From assembly GCF_029223865.1 (NCBI RefSeq), contig NZ_CP119520.1:744001-808000 (forward strand): 64,000 nt of DNA. The letters are read 5' to 3'. The notes under the pieces are model-generated. The model saw nothing but the letters and a program-made list of their open reading frames with translations. It was not told the DNA's origin and searched no databases. The translations under genes and the position numbers were made by a program. The stretch's first letter is position 1. Every line of letters starts with the position of its first letter. The stretch comes from Telluria mixta (GTDB lineage Bacteria; Pseudomonadota; Gammaproteobacteria; Burkholderiales; Burkholderiaceae_D). Positions 1 to 9,730 of this stretch are shown here, piece by piece.

Positions 1-759
1 ACGATCGCGTCGTTCCACTGGGGCGCGCAGCAGACCATGCACATCGACAGCGCCAAAGTCGGCGGCCGCCTGTTCCTGAGCGCCGTCCTGGTCGAGTCCG
101 CGAAACCGGCCCGCACCGTCGTCGCGCTCGGCGATTCGATCACGGACGGCAACGGCTCGACACCCGATGCGGACCGCCGCTGGCCCGACATCCTTGCCGA
201 AAGGCTGGCGCCGCACGGCATCGCCGTCGCCAATGCCGGCATCTCGGGCGGACGGCTGGCGCGCGACGGCATGGGCGTGAGCGCCCTCGCCCGCCTCGAG
301 CAGGACGTGTTGAGCCAGCCCGGCGTGTCCGACGTCATCGTGCTGCTCGGCATTAACGACATCGGCTGGCCCGGCAGTCCGTTCGCGCCGGGCGAGCGCC
401 CCGCCACGCTGGAGGAACTCACGGCCGCGTACCGGGACCTGGTCGCGGCAAGCCACGTCCGGGGCGTGCGCGTGACGGCGGGGACCTTGCCGCCGTTCGA
501 AGGCGCCCTCGCCGGCACGCCGTACGCCGGCCACTACAGTCCCGACAAGGAATGCCTGCGCCGGCAACTGAATGACTGGATCCGCACGGCCGGCGCGTTC
601 GATGCCGTCGTCGACTTCGACGCCGTCCTGCACGACCCCGCCCGGCCGGGTCGCATGCGGGCCGATTTCGATTCGGGCGATCACCTGCATCCGGGCGATG
701 CGGGCTATCGTGCCATGGCCGGGGCGATCGACATCGCGCGGCTGCTAGCCCGCGACTAG
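1..759 (+). CDS. SGNH/GDSL-type esterase, 5' truncated by window edge
   Basis: C-terminal 252 residues of a secretable-type SGNH hydrolase; the frame is open from base 1, so the start lies outside the window. The SGNH blocks are in order: the nucleophile motif GDSITDG (Ser codon near 136), the Gly block NAGISGGR, the Asn block GINDIGW, and the catalytic Asp/His block DHLHPGDAGY near 679-700. Family members hydrolyse ester bonds in lipids, acetylated sugars or aryl esters. The substrate cannot be read from the sequence. The ATG at 37 is internal, because clear family sequence precedes it. The gene ends 24 bp before the convergent small gene at 784-1089. Confidence 0.85.
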   Translation, partial: TIASFHWGAQQTMHIDSAKVGGRLFLSAVLVESAKPARTVVALGDSITDGNGSTPDADRRWPDILAERLAPHGIAVANAGISGGRLARDGMGVSALARLEQDVLSQPGVSDVIVLLGINDIGWPGSPFAPGERPATLEELTAAYRDLVAASHVRGVRVTAGTLPPFEGALAGTPYAGHYSPDKECLRRQLNDWIRTAGAFDAVVDFDAVLHDPARPGRMRADFDSGDHLHPGDAGYRAMAGAIDIARLLARD

Positions 760-783
760 CCGCAAAAGACTAGCTGCAAAAGA

Positions 784-1089
784 TTAACCGCAAGCCTTGC
801 CGCCGACGCCGTGATAACCCTTCGCCTTGGCGTCCGCTTCCGTCATGTACTCGCCCTTCTTCGTCTTGCCGTAGTACTTGCTGCCTTCGCAGTGGTAGAC
901 CTTGCTGGCACTGTTCGCCCACACCTTGCCCGCGCCGCCGCCGGCCGCCTCTTTCCTGGGCGCCGGCTTGGCGGCGGCGGGCACGGTCGGGGCGCCCTTG
1001 TCCGGCGCCAGCGGGTTCGGCACGGTCGTCTGGGCGAACGCGGTGGCGGCCGCCAGGGCGGTCAACAATACTGTGAGCTGTCGTTTCAT
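784..1089 (-). CDS. small secreted protein, C-terminal cysteine-containing domain
   Basis: 101-residue protein with a signal peptide ([20 protein letters not shown], cleavage probably after AFA), a Pro/Ala/Lys-rich linker, then a compact domain with motifs [19 protein letters not shown] and a Cys near the C terminus. The two cysteines (HCEGS and KACG) may form a disulphide. I recognise this tail as a recurrent module in small exported proteobacterial proteins of unknown function. The start at 1089 is chosen because CAGGAG lies 6 nt upstream. The frame stays open far upstream to 3879 but is a shadow of the opposite-strand GGDEF/EAL gene. Confidence 0.75.
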   Translation of the reverse strand: MKRQLTVLLTALAAATAFAQTTVPNPLAPDKGAPTVPAAAKPAPRKEAAGGGAGKVWANSASKVYHCEGSKYYGKTKKGEYMTEADAKAKGYHGVGGKACG

Positions 1090-1156
1090 GGCGACTCCTG
1101 AAAAAGTTCCATCATATCGCCGAGCGCCGTCATCCGGTTTCACCCGCCGAAGATAA

Positions 1157-1174
1157 CCGGCACGCAACTTGCAT
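1157..1174 (+). promoter_or_regulatory. candidate sigma-54 promoter for the GGDEF/EAL gene
   Basis: The sequence reads CCGGCACG-CAAC-TTGCAT. This has the invariant GG (1159-1160) and GC (1171-1172) separated by exactly 10 nt, and near-complete agreement with the RpoN -24/-12 consensus. Transcription would begin near 1185, leaving a leader of about 145 nt before the ATG at 1330. No enhancer site for a bacterial enhancer-binding protein was identified. Confidence rests on the motif alone. Confidence 0.55.
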
Positions 1175-1329
1175 TGCTTCCTGTAACCAACAATACATGG
1201 CAACCAAGGCGTTCCGGGCACTCCGCATACGAACGTAACGGGATCGTCCCACACGGACCCTCTCTCCTGGTGCAACCCGGGACTACCCGCCCGGTTTTGG
1301 TGCGGACGATCGACTTTTGCGTGAGACTC

Positions 1330-3597
1330 ATGAACATCCAGCACATCCATGTCAATGCCTCCGCGGCCGGCCCGTGGCGTCGCGCACTGGCGGCAGCGGC
1401 GCAATTCGACGCCGGCGACGAAGCGGCCGGACTCGGGCGGTGGTGGCTCGACCGGGCCGGCGGACGGATTGCGCTGTCGGCCATCGCGGCCCGATTCTTC
1501 GGCACCGAACGCCAGCCAACACCCGACGTCTGCCTGGCGCAGATCGAAACGGAAGACCGGCACGCCGTGCGCGTCATGCTCGACCATGTCGAGGCCGGCG
1601 GTAACGACGCCGAATGCGAGTTCCGCGTCCGCACGGACGGGTACGGGCTGCGCTGGCTGCGCCTGCGGCAGCTCGCGGCCGCGGAGGACGGCACGGTCGC
1701 GGGCGGCATCCTCGTCGACGTGACGGCCGCCAAGCAGGCCGCCGTGCGCGAGCGTTTCAATTTCGCGCTCACGCAATACCTTGTGGGCACCGACAGCATC
1801 GACGACGCCGTCGCCGGTATCCTGCAGCTCGTGTGCGAGGAGCTGGGCTGGGAATGGGGCGCATTCTGGGCGTTCGAGGACCATGCCGGCGCCCCGGCCG
1901 GGCTGCGCTGCCGCTATGCATGGCATTCGCCGCGGCAGGCGCTGGCACCGTTCCGCCGGGCCAGCAGCCTCCTTGCAATGGCGCCCGGAGAAGGCCTCGT
2001 CGGCACCGTCTGGGCCAGCGGCGAGGCCCGCTGGATCGAGGGCGCGAGCGGCACGGCCGACCTGTTGCGCGCGGACGCCGCGCGCGCGTGCGGCCTGCAG
2101 TCGGCCTACTTCTTCCCCGTGACCTTCGTCGGGTCGGACGCCAGCCTGATGCGGCCCGGCGTCCTCGAGTTCTTCAGCGTGCAGCAGCGCCAGCCCGACG
2201 CCCAGTTGCCGGGCCTGGCCAAGTCGATCTCCGCGATGATCGCCCAGGCGATCGAGCGCATGACGCAGCAGGAGCGGATCCGCGTGCGCGCACAGACGGA
2301 CGAGATGACGGGCCTGGCCAACCGCGCCCATTTCTACGACCATCTCGACCGCCTGTGCCGCGACGCGCCGGCCGGGCGGACGTTCGGGGTGCTGTTCGTC
2401 GACCTCGACCAGTTCAAGCCCATCAACGACGCCTTCGGCCACGAAGCGGGCAACGTCGTGCTGACGATGTTCGCGGAACGCCTGCGCGCGCTGGTGCCGC
2501 CCGGCTGGCGCATCGGTCGCCTGGGCGGCGACGAGTTCGCGCTGCTGTCGGCGCCCGGCGCCACGGCGGACGAGCTCGAACATGTGGCGGACGCCGTGCT
2601 GGACGCGGCGCGGCGCCGCTTCGTGTACGGCGAACACCGGCTCGCGGTGTCGGCCAGCATCGGCATCAGCACGTATCCCGAGCACGGCGTCTGCACGCGC
2701 GAACTGCTGCACGCGGCCGATGCCGCCATGTACGCCAGCAAGCGCAAGGGCCGCAACCTGGCCAGCCGCTTCGACGGCGACGGCGCGCCGGCCGACGCGG
2801 GGCACCGGATCAGCCTGCTGACCGACCTGCATTCCGCGATACGGCGCGGCGAATTCTTCCTGGAGTACCAGCCGATCTGCACCAGCGGCGACATGGAGAT
2901 CGAAGCCGTCGAAGCGCTGATCCGCTGGCGCCGGCCGAACGGCGAGATCGTGCCGCCGAACGTGTTCATTCCGCTGGCGGAAGAGAGCCGCCTCATCGTC
3001 GACATCGGCCGCTGGGTCGTCCGCCAGGCCTGCCAGGATCTCGCGCGCCTGCACGCGGCCGGCCTCGAACGCGTACGCATGCACGTCAACATGGCGGCCC
3101 CCGAATTCATCGACGACGGCCTGCCGGACCGGCTGGCGGCACTGGCCGCGGCCACCGGCGTCGACCCGCGCAGCATCTGCCTTGAACTGACCGAAGGTGT
3201 CGTGATGCAGCATGCCGATAAATCGATCGCCATCATGCGCGAACTGCGCCGGCGCGGCTTCGGCATCGGCCTCGACGACTTCGGCATGGGCTATTCGTCG
3301 CTGTCGCTGCTGAAGAACCTGCCGATCGGCTCGCTCAAGATCGACCGGCTGTTCATGGCCGGCGTGCCGTACGACCGGAACGATTGCGCGATCGTGCGCT
3401 CGATCCTCGACCTTGGCCGGCACATGAAGCTGACCGTGGTCGCGGAAGGCGTCGAGACCGACGCCCAGCTGGGCTACCTGCGCCAGTTCGGCTGCCCCCT
3501 CGTGCAGGGCTGGCTGCCCGGCCGGCCCGTGCCCCTGGAGCGCCTGCTTGCACTGGCCCCATTCCAACCGCAGCGAGGACCGTATGAACATGCATGA
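1330..3597 (+). CDS. PAS-GAF-GGDEF-EAL cyclic-di-GMP signalling protein
   Basis: 755-residue cytoplasmic protein with no transmembrane segment. It has a PAS-like fold (about residues 30-135), a GAF-like sensor (145-310), then a GGDEF domain with an intact RLGGDEF (residues 399-403) and an EAL domain with EALIRW (528), [23 protein letters not shown] (649) and LKIDRLF. Catalytic residues of both diguanylate cyclase and phosphodiesterase are present, so it may be bifunctional. No RxxD inhibitory site precedes GGDEF. The start at 1330 is preferred over the open TTG at 1174, because the candidate sigma-54 transcript would start after 1174 and the first 52 residues of the longer version look non-coding. 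The 3' end overlaps the next gene by 14 nt, implying one operon. Confidence 0.9.
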   Translation: MNIQHIHVNASAAGPWRRALAAAAQFDAGDEAAGLGRWWLDRAGGRIALSAIAARFFGTERQPTPDVCLAQIETEDRHAVRVMLDHVEAGGNDAECEFRVRTDGYGLRWLRLRQLAAAEDGTVAGGILVDVTAAKQAAVRERFNFALTQYLVGTDSIDDAVAGILQLVCEELGWEWGAFWAFEDHAGAPAGLRCRYAWHSPRQALAPFRRASSLLAMAPGEGLVGTVWASGEARWIEGASGTADLLRADAARACGLQSAYFFPVTFVGSDASLMRPGVLEFFSVQQRQPDAQLPGLAKSISAMIAQAIERMTQQERIRVRAQTDEMTGLANRAHFYDHLDRLCRDAPAGRTFGVLFVDLDQFKPINDAFGHEAGNVVLTMFAERLRALVPPGWRIGRLGGDEFALLSAPGATADELEHVADAVLDAARRRFVYGEHRLAVSASIGISTYPEHGVCTRELLHAADAAMYASKRKGRNLASRFDGDGAPADAGHRISLLTDLHSAIRRGEFFLEYQPICTSGDMEIEAVEALIRWRRPNGEIVPPNVFIPLAEESRLIVDIGRWVVRQACQDLARLHAAGLERVRMHVNMAAPEFIDDGLPDRLAALAAATGVDPRSICLELTEGVVMQHADKSIAIMRELRRRGFGIGLDDFGMGYSSLSLLKNLPIGSLKIDRLFMAGVPYDRNDCAIVRSILDLGRHMKLTVVAEGVETDAQLGYLRQFGCPLVQGWLPGRPVPLERLLALAPFQPQRGPYEHA

Positions 3598-6076
3598 GGC
3601 CTTACCCGTCGACGCCTTCCTTCCGTACATGCGCGACGTCGCACGCTGCGAACAATCGCTGCGCGATCTGAACCTGATGTGGCGGACCATCGAATCGTCG
3701 GCGAAGATGAACTGCCCGGACGAGGCGCGCGCGATCCTGCCCGCGATGGCGGCCACGCGCAGCAGCTTCGCCGACTTCGAGACCGCGCTCGTCGACAGTC
3801 TCGTGCGCGAAAAGACGGGCGGCGTCCAGGCCGAGCTGGCGGCGAAGGCGCACACCGTCATCGACGTCGTCGTGCGCAACCTCTACGAGCGCACGGCCGA
3901 CGTCAGTTTCCTCGCCACCGACGGCGATCTGTGCGCCTTCGTCGCCGGTCTCGCGCACGACCGCGCGGCGATCGAAAAGCGCCTGCGCGCGTACCGCGAC
4001 AAGTACACGGTCTACGAGGACATCCTGCTGCTCGACACGGCCGGCAACGTGCTGGCCCGCATCGACGACGCGAATCCGGTCGTGCGCAGCAGCGATCCGC
4101 TCGTCGCCGCCACCCTCGCCGCCGACGGCTACATCGAGACCTTCCGCGCCACCGACCTGCGTCCGGGCCGGCGCGCCGCGCTCGTGTACTCGCGCCGCGT
4201 CCACCGTCCGGACACCGGCGCCGTCGCGGGCGTGCTGTGCCTGTGCTTCGCGTTCGACGACGAGATGGCGGGCATCTTCCGCCATCACGGCGGCGTGGCG
4301 GCGGCGACCGGCCGTGCCAACCTGCTGTTGCTGGACGGCGCCAACCGCATCGTCGCCAGCGCGGATCCGCTGTGGATGCCGCCGGGTGCGGCGGTGCCCG
4401 TGAACCGCGACGGCAGCACGGCGCCGGTGATGTTCGCCGGCCGCGCCTACCTCGCCCGCACGGTGGCCTCGAGCGGCTACCAGGGCTACCCCGGGCCGCC
4501 GGGCTGGCAGGCGCAGGTCATGATCCCGCTCGACGTCGCGTTCGGAGGCCTTGGCGCCGCGCTGCCGGCCGCGGTCGACCGCGCGTGGAGTGACGGCCTG
4601 CTCGGCCACGCGCGCTCCTTCTGCCCGCCCCTGTTCGAGATCCTGGCCGCGACGGCGATGATCCGGCGCGTGGTGTGGAACGTGCAGGTGATGACGGCCG
4701 GGAGCGGCGCCGACGCGGCGCGCCTCGAACACATCCTCGAGCAGGTGGGCGAGACGGGGCGGCGCAGCGACGACCTGTTCGCGCGTTCGGTACGCGACCT
4801 GCTGGCGACGGCGCTGGCGGCCAGCCTGGAGGCGGCCGGCTTCGCGTCGCGCCTGCTCGTCGACCTGCACGACCGCAATCTGTACGAACGCGCCAACGAC
4901 TGCCGCTGGTGGGCCCTGGCGCCGGACCTGCGCGCACTGCTGGCGTCCAGCCTGCCGGAGCGCGGCGCGCGCATCGGGCGCATGCTCCGCCACATCAACA
5001 GCCTGTACACGGTCTACACGTCGCTGTTCGTGTACGACCGTGCCGGGACCATCGTGGCGGCCAGCGGCGACGCCGCGCAGCCCGCCGTCGACGCGACCAC
5101 GCTGGCCCGCGTGCTCGCGCTGCGCGGCGAACAGGATTATCACGTGACGCCGTTCGCGCCGTCGGCGCACTACGGCGACCGGCCGACCTACGTGTACCAC
5201 GCCGCCGTGCGCGCGCCGGGCGATGGCGGCGCGATCGTCGGCGGCATCGGCATCGTGTTCGACGCCGCCGTCGAATTCCGCGCCATGCTGGACGGCGTGC
5301 TGGAGGGCGTCCCCGGCCGGCAGGCATTCTTCGTCGAGCGCGACGGCACTATCGTCGCCGGCACCGACCCGGCACGGCCGGTGGGCACCCGGCTGGACGT
5401 CGCCCCCGCCCTGCTCGCACAGGCGAACGGCGCCGACGCCACCGCCGTTCTCGTGCACGATGGCCGCTACGCGGTCATGGGCAGCACGATGTCGAGCGGC
5501 TACCGCGAATTCAAGAACGCCGACGGCTACCGGTGCGACGTGGTCGCCGTCGTCGTCGAGTCGTTCGGCGCGGTGCGCGGCCATGCCGGGACCGCCCCCG
5601 TGCCGCTGCGCGGTGCGACGCACGGCGCCGCCTACGCCACGTTCCTGGCGGGCGGCGAACTGTTCGCACTGCCCGCCGCCGACGTGTGCGAGGCCCTGCC
5701 CGCGACGCGGGTGGCGCAGGTCTCGATGGGCGCGTGGGGTGGACGCAGCGGCGTGCTGGCGCTCGACGACCGCGACGGCGCACCGGACCATGTCTGGGTG
5801 TTCGACCTGCGTACGGTGCTGGCCGGCACGGTGCCGCCCGACGCCGCCGGCGACGTGGTGGTGGTCAGGCATGGCGGCCGGGCGCTCGGCCTGGCGGTCG
5901 ACGGCCTGCACGGCGTGGCCCGGTTCGACCCCGCAGACGTCCTGCCCTCCCCCTTCGGCGCCGGCAGCAGCGGACTGGTCCAGCAAGTCATCCGGGCGAA
6001 CGGCGGCACGGCGCTGGTCCAGGTACTGGACACGCGCCGCCTGTTCGACCTGCTCGGGCAGCCGCAGACCGCCTGA
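3584..6076 (+). CDS. soluble double-Cache-like sensor with C-terminal CheW domain
   Basis: 830-residue protein starting within the end of the GGDEF/EAL gene, with GAGGA 4 nt before ATG 3584. Two copies of a sensor unit share the signature YTVYxxxxxxDxAG (about residues 142 and 475), each followed by a Cache-like beta-rich segment. Residues about 676-825 resemble CheW ([20 protein letters not shown], then [20 protein letters not shown]). No signal peptide or membrane helix is visible, so the sensor units are presumably cytosolic, which is unusual for Cache domains. CheW domains dock CheA and chemoreceptors, so the protein may couple a soluble ligand to a chemosensory array. Co-transcription with a c-di-GMP enzyme suggests a motility/biofilm switch. 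The domain calls are by eye. Confidence 0.7.
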   Translation: MNMHEALPVDAFLPYMRDVARCEQSLRDLNLMWRTIESSAKMNCPDEARAILPAMAATRSSFADFETALVDSLVREKTGGVQAELAAKAHTVIDVVVRNLYERTADVSFLATDGDLCAFVAGLAHDRAAIEKRLRAYRDKYTVYEDILLLDTAGNVLARIDDANPVVRSSDPLVAATLAADGYIETFRATDLRPGRRAALVYSRRVHRPDTGAVAGVLCLCFAFDDEMAGIFRHHGGVAAATGRANLLLLDGANRIVASADPLWMPPGAAVPVNRDGSTAPVMFAGRAYLARTVASSGYQGYPGPPGWQAQVMIPLDVAFGGLGAALPAAVDRAWSDGLLGHARSFCPPLFEILAATAMIRRVVWNVQVMTAGSGADAARLEHILEQVGETGRRSDDLFARSVRDLLATALAASLEAAGFASRLLVDLHDRNLYERANDCRWWALAPDLRALLASSLPERGARIGRMLRHINSLYTVYTSLFVYDRAGTIVAASGDAAQPAVDATTLARVLALRGEQDYHVTPFAPSAHYGDRPTYVYHAAVRAPGDGGAIVGGIGIVFDAAVEFRAMLDGVLEGVPGRQAFFVERDGTIVAGTDPARPVGTRLDVAPALLAQANGADATAVLVHDGRYAVMGSTMSSGYREFKNADGYRCDVVAVVVESFGAVRGHAGTAPVPLRGATHGAAYATFLAGGELFALPAADVCEALPATRVAQVSMGAWGGRSGVLALDDRDGAPDHVWVFDLRTVLAGTVPPDAAGDVVVVRHGGRALGLAVDGLHGVARFDPADVLPSPFGAGSSGLVQQVIRANGGTALVQVLDTRRLFDLLGQPQTA

Positions 6077-6097
6077 CGGGAGGACGGCCGCCCCGCG

Positions 6098-6556
6098 TCA
6101 ATGCACGGCGATGGCCGAGATCTCCACCGCGGCATCCTTCGGCAGGCGCTGGACCTGCACGGTGGCGCGGGCCGGCGGCTTGTCCTTGAAATACGTCGCG
6201 TAGACCGCGTTCAGCTTCGCGAAGTCGTTCAGGTCCTTCACGTACACGGTGGTCGAGACGACGTTATCGAGCGTCATCCCGGCGGCGGCAAGGACCGCCT
6301 TCAAATTTTCGAACACCTGCGCGGTCTGTTCCTCGATCGTGCCGGTGTTGGTCTGTCCCGTCTTCGGATCGATGGGGATCTGCCCCGCGAGAAACACCAT
6401 GCTGCCGGACCGTATCGCCTGCGAATACGGACCCACCGCGGCCGGCGCGTCCTTGCTCGCGACGACTTCCTTCTGGGGCGCCGACGCGGCGCCATGGGCC
6501 GCGCCGAGCGGCAGCAATGCAGCAAAGGCAATACCGAGGCAGTGCTTGGTGTTCAT
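6098..6556 (-). CDS. RidA/YjgF-family protein with signal peptide
   Basis: 152-residue protein with an N-terminal export signal ([20 protein letters not shown]) followed by a complete RidA domain: [56 protein letters not shown] and [17 protein letters not shown]. The arginine of RATVQV matches the substrate-binding Arg of enamine/imine deaminases. Cytosolic RidA removes reactive 2-aminoacrylate; a periplasmic form must act on something else. The start at 6556 follows AAGGAA on the minus strand. It faces the CheW gene convergently. Confidence 0.85.
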   Translation of the reverse strand: MNTKHCLGIAFAALLPLGAAHGAASAPQKEVVASKDAPAAVGPYSQAIRSGSMVFLAGQIPIDPKTGQTNTGTIEEQTAQVFENLKAVLAAAGMTLDNVVSTTVYVKDLNDFAKLNAVYATYFKDKPPARATVQVQRLPKDAAVEISAIAVH

Positions 6557-6753
6557 GATGTTCCTTTCGTGTTGTGGACAGGACGGCAATGCCAGCCCAG
6601 TCTAGCGGCCGTATGTACACCGTCAAACCACAGAACGGATAGGGCCAGGGACACCACACGTGGCGGAGACGCCTCACCATGCTGCCCAAAGGACCGGAAA
6701 ACCCCTAGAATAGTTGATCCACGGAATCAGCCATCGATCGGATCATCCTACTC

Positions 6754-7617
6754 ATGGAAACCCTGCTCTTCGCCGCCCCGGCGACCCTCGCCGCGACCCT
6801 TGCCGCCTTGCTGTTCGGCCTGTTGATCGGCAGCTTCCTGAACGTGGTCGTGTACCGCCTGCCCGTGATGGCGCAGCGCGAACTCGACAACTACATCGCG
6901 CACGAAGCCGGCAAGGACCTGCCGCACCCCGACCGCTTCAACCTGATGGTGCCCCGCTCCGCCTGCCCGCACTGCGGCCACCAGATCACGGCGTTGGAAA
7001 ACATCCCGATCGTCAGCTGGCTGGTCCTGCGCGGCAAATGCAGCGCGTGCAAGGCGCCGATTTCTCCCCGTTATCCGATCGTGGAAGCCGTCACGGGCCT
7101 GCTGTCGGCCGTCGTGATCTGGCATTTGGGCAGCGGCTGGCTGGGTCTCGCGAGCCTCGCGTTCGCGTACTTCCTCATCGCGATGACCTTGATCGATTAC
7201 GACACGAAAACGCTGCCGGACGATCTCACCTACCCGCTCCTGTGGCTGGGCCTGCTCGTCAACCTGAACGGCACCATCGTCCCGCTGCGCGACGCCGTGA
7301 TCGGCGCCATGGCCGGCTACCTGGCGTTGTGGGCCGTGTACTGGCTGTTCAAGCTCGCCACCGGCAAGGAAGGCATGGGCTACGGCGACTTCAAGCTGCT
7401 CGCCGCGCTGGGCGCGTGGATGGGCTGGGCGATGCTGCCGACCATTATCATCCTGTCGTCCGTCGTCGGCGCCATCGTTGGCATCTCGCTGATCGTGTTC
7501 GCCCGCCGCGACCGCAATAATCCGATTCCCTTCGGACCTTATCTCGCCGCGGCTGGTATGATCGCACTCTTGTACGGAATACCACTCACCCGCTACGCGC
7601 AGGGTTTCCTGGTCTAG
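6754..7617 (+). CDS. pilD: type IV prepilin peptidase/N-methyltransferase
   Basis: 287-residue polytopic inner-membrane enzyme that cleaves the leader of type IV prepilins and type II secretion pseudopilins and methylates the new N terminus. The N-terminal domain has [12 protein letters not shown] and the two CxxC pairs (CPHCGHQ near residue 70, CSACKAP near 96) of the cytosolic zinc/methylase loop. The aspartic-protease residues are in [12 protein letters not shown] and GYGDFK (about residues 149 and 212). About seven hydrophobic segments follow. It opens the conserved block pilD-coaE-zapD-yacG. pilB and pilC are not in the window. Confidence 0.93.
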   Translation: METLLFAAPATLAATLAALLFGLLIGSFLNVVVYRLPVMAQRELDNYIAHEAGKDLPHPDRFNLMVPRSACPHCGHQITALENIPIVSWLVLRGKCSACKAPISPRYPIVEAVTGLLSAVVIWHLGSGWLGLASLAFAYFLIAMTLIDYDTKTLPDDLTYPLLWLGLLVNLNGTIVPLRDAVIGAMAGYLALWAVYWLFKLATGKEGMGYGDFKLLAALGAWMGWAMLPTIIILSSVVGAIVGISLIVFARRDRNNPIPFGPYLAAAGMIALLYGIPLTRYAQGFLV

Positions 7618-7642
7618 CCTCGCGGCCGGGCCCGAGGATCGC

Positions 7643-8308
7643 ATGCAGACATCTGGCCCGACCGTTTCACCCTCTCTCTTCCGCTTTGCGGTAGGCCTCA
7701 CCGGCGGCATCGGCTGCGGCAAGACGACCGTGGCCGACCTGTTCGCCGCGCGCGGCGCCGCCGTCATCGACACCGACCAGATCGCCCACAGCCTGACGGC
7801 CCCGCACGGCGCCGCGATGCCCGCGCTGGTCGCCGAATTCGGTCCCGACTACGCCACCCCGGACGGCGCCCTCGACCGCGCGAAGATGCGCGCCCTCGTG
7901 TTCTCCGACCCGTCCGCCCGCGCGCGCCTGGAAGGCATCCTGCACCCGAGAATCCGCGAAGCGACGGCCGCCGCCGCCCTGATCGCGGACGGCCCCTACA
8001 CGATCTTCGTCGTGCCCCTGCTGATCGAATCGGGCACCTGGCGCGAGCGCGTCGCGCGCGTGCTCGCGATCGACTGTGCCGAAGCGACGCAGGTCGCGCG
8101 CGTGATGGCGCGTAACGGCCTGACGGAAGACCAGGTCCGTGCCATCATGGCGGCGCAGGTGACGCGCGCGCGCCGGCTGGAAGAAGCGGACGACGTGATC
8201 CTGAACGACGCCGGCATCGACGCCTTGTTGCCGCAGGTGGAACGCCTGCACCGCTTTTATCTTGACGAAGCGGCAAGATTGGCAGAGCAGCAAAGCCAGC
8301 GTTTGTAA
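7643..8308 (+). CDS. coaE: dephospho-CoA kinase
   Basis: 221-residue P-loop kinase catalysing the last step of coenzyme A synthesis, phosphorylation of the 3'-OH of dephospho-CoA. Seen: Walker [13 protein letters not shown] at residues 15-26, the DTDQIAH substrate motif, PLLIESG and the C-terminal [15 protein letters not shown] region. A short N-terminal extension precedes the P-loop; an internal start is possible, but no later Met lies before the motif. It sits 25 nt after pilD in the same direction. Confidence 0.93.
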   Translation: MQTSGPTVSPSLFRFAVGLTGGIGCGKTTVADLFAARGAAVIDTDQIAHSLTAPHGAAMPALVAEFGPDYATPDGALDRAKMRALVFSDPSARARLEGILHPRIREATAAAALIADGPYTIFVVPLLIESGTWRERVARVLAIDCAEATQVARVMARNGLTEDQVRAIMAAQVTRARRLEEADDVILNDAGIDALLPQVERLHRFYLDEAARLAEQQSQRL

Positions 8309-8381
8309 TTTTGTGCATCATGGTTCAGAATCACGTGGTTACTCGCCAGCCTACATTCAGGGGAATGAGAGGAATGACATT

Positions 8382-9137
8382 TTGATCGTCTACGAATACC
8401 CGTTCAACGAGCGGATTCGCACGTTGTTGCGGCTGGAGGACCTGTACGAGAAGTTCAAATTCTTTGTAGCCCAGGAACATCCTCTGCAGCACCATGTCGC
8501 GCTCGCGACGATCTTCGACATGCTGGAAGTGGCGGGCCGCGCGGACCTGAAGTCCGACCTGCTGCAGGAACTCGAACGCCAGAAACAGAGCCTGCTGGGC
8601 TACCGCAGCAATCCCGCCGTCGCCAGGGACATGCTCGACGCCGTGCTGGCCGAGCTCGACACGGTCAGCAACGCCCTCGTCAACGCCCAGGGCAAGACGG
8701 GCCAGAACGTGCGCGACAACGAATGGCTGATGAGCATCCGCGGCCGCACGATCATCCCCGGCGGCGCCTGCGAATTCGACCTGCCGTCCTACCACGCCTG
8801 GCAGCGGCGTCCGACCGAACAGCGCTACGCCGACATCATGAACTGGTTCGCCCCGCTGGCCCCGCTGTTCGAGGCGCTGGCCCTCGTGCTGCGCCTGCTG
8901 CGCAATTCCGGCGGCCCCGTCAAGATGATCGCCTCATCCGGCAGCTATCAGCAGATGCTGCAGGGTAAGGTGTACCAGATGCTGCGCCTGTCGCTGGACG
9001 AGTCCATCGGCGCGATCCCCGAGATCTCCGCCAACAAGTACATGCTGTGGGTACGCTTCACGACCCAGGGCGGCGACCTGAAACCGAAGCCGCTGGAAGA
9101 AGACGTCCCGTTCGAACTCACGCTCTGCAATTTCTAG
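8382..9137 (+). CDS. zapD: cell division protein ZapD (Z-ring associated)
   Basis: 251-residue protein of the ZapD/DUF1342 family, which binds the FtsZ C-terminal tail and bundles protofilaments. Family markers: IVYEYPFNERIRTLLRLEDL at the N terminus, an alpha-helical first half, and the WFAPLAP ... YQMLRLSLD ... PEISANKYMLWVRF beta-rich end. No in-frame ATG lies near the conserved start. A TTG at 8382 preceded by GAGGAATGACAT is the best initiation site; the upstream open frame overlaps coaE and is not conserved-looking. The gene helps tie this block to the dcw cluster downstream. Confidence 0.88.
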   Translation: MIVYEYPFNERIRTLLRLEDLYEKFKFFVAQEHPLQHHVALATIFDMLEVAGRADLKSDLLQELERQKQSLLGYRSNPAVARDMLDAVLAELDTVSNALVNAQGKTGQNVRDNEWLMSIRGRTIIPGGACEFDLPSYHAWQRRPTEQRYADIMNWFAPLAPLFEALALVLRLLRNSGGPVKMIASSGSYQQMLQGKVYQMLRLSLDESIGAIPEISANKYMLWVRFTTQGGDLKPKPLEEDVPFELTLCNF

Positions 9138-9146
9138 AAGCACACC

Positions 9147-9329
9147 ATGACCGTCGTATCCTGCCCCACCTGCGGCAAGAAGGTCGAATGGACGCCGGAA
9201 AACAAATTCCGTCCATTCTGTTCCGAACGCTGCAAGCAAATCGACCTGGGCGCCTGGGCCGAAGAAAAGTACACGATCCCCGGCGCGCCGCCGGGCGACG
9301 CCGACGAGGATAGCGTCTCGAAGGAATAA
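9147..9329 (+). CDS. yacG: YacG zinc-binding DNA gyrase inhibitor
   Basis: 60-residue protein with a treble-clef zinc motif CPTCGKK ... CSERCK (four cysteines) followed by the [13 protein letters not shown] signature and an acidic tail. YacG family members bind GyrB and inhibit gyrase. The gene lies 9 nt after zapD, the usual partner in this block. Confidence 0.9.
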   Translation: MTVVSCPTCGKKVEWTPENKFRPFCSERCKQIDLGAWAEEKYTIPGAPPGDADEDSVSKE

Positions 9330-9349
9330 CCGTTCACAAGGGGTCTTGC

Positions 9350-9730
9350 ATGCCGTTCGTCACGCTCACCGTCCGCAAGCCGAAGAGCACCGGGTTCAAG
9401 GACAAGGTGTTCGCCGCCGTGCACGCCGCGCTCGTCGCGACCGGCGTCCCCGACACGGACAAATTCCAGCGCGTGCTGGAACTCGACGCGGCCGACTTCC
9501 GCTACGACACGCACTACCCCGACGTCCAGACGACGCGTACGGACGACTTCGTGCTGATCGAGATCCTCTGGTCCGTCGGACGCAGCGTGAAGGTCAAGAA
9601 GAAGCTGCTGGGCGAGCTGATGGACCAGCTGCGCGCGAGCGGCTTCGATCCGGAGAACGTGATGGTCGTGTTCAAGGAGACGACCTGGGAGAACTGGTCG
9701 TTCGCGGGCGGCCGCTTGCTGCATACGTGA
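9350..9730 (+). CDS. tautomerase/MIF superfamily protein
   Basis: 126-residue protein beginning MPFVTLTVRK, so Pro2 would be exposed after Met removal, as needed for tautomerase catalysis. The length fits a fused double beta-alpha-beta tautomerase fold. Motifs include KFQRVLELDAADF and VLIEILWSVGRSVKVKKKL. The substrate is unknown. The stop codon overlaps the GTG of the next gene (GTGA), so the two are translationally coupled. Confidence 0.75.
   Translation: MPFVTLTVRKPKSTGFKDKVFAAVHAALVATGVPDTDKFQRVLELDAADFRYDTHYPDVQTTRTDDFVLIEILWSVGRSVKVKKKLLGELMDQLRASGFDPENVMVVFKETTWENWSFAGGRLLHT

Noticed and set aside
1174..1329. Longer start (TTG) for the GGDEF/EAL protein
   Set aside because: It lies upstream of the expected sigma-54 transcription start and adds residues without a recognisable domain.
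784..3879. A 1031-codon open frame on the minus strand
   Set aside because: Except for its last 101 codons (a real small secreted protein), it is the antisense shadow of the GGDEF/EAL and Cache/CheW genes. Its composition is Arg/Ala/His-rich with no domain.
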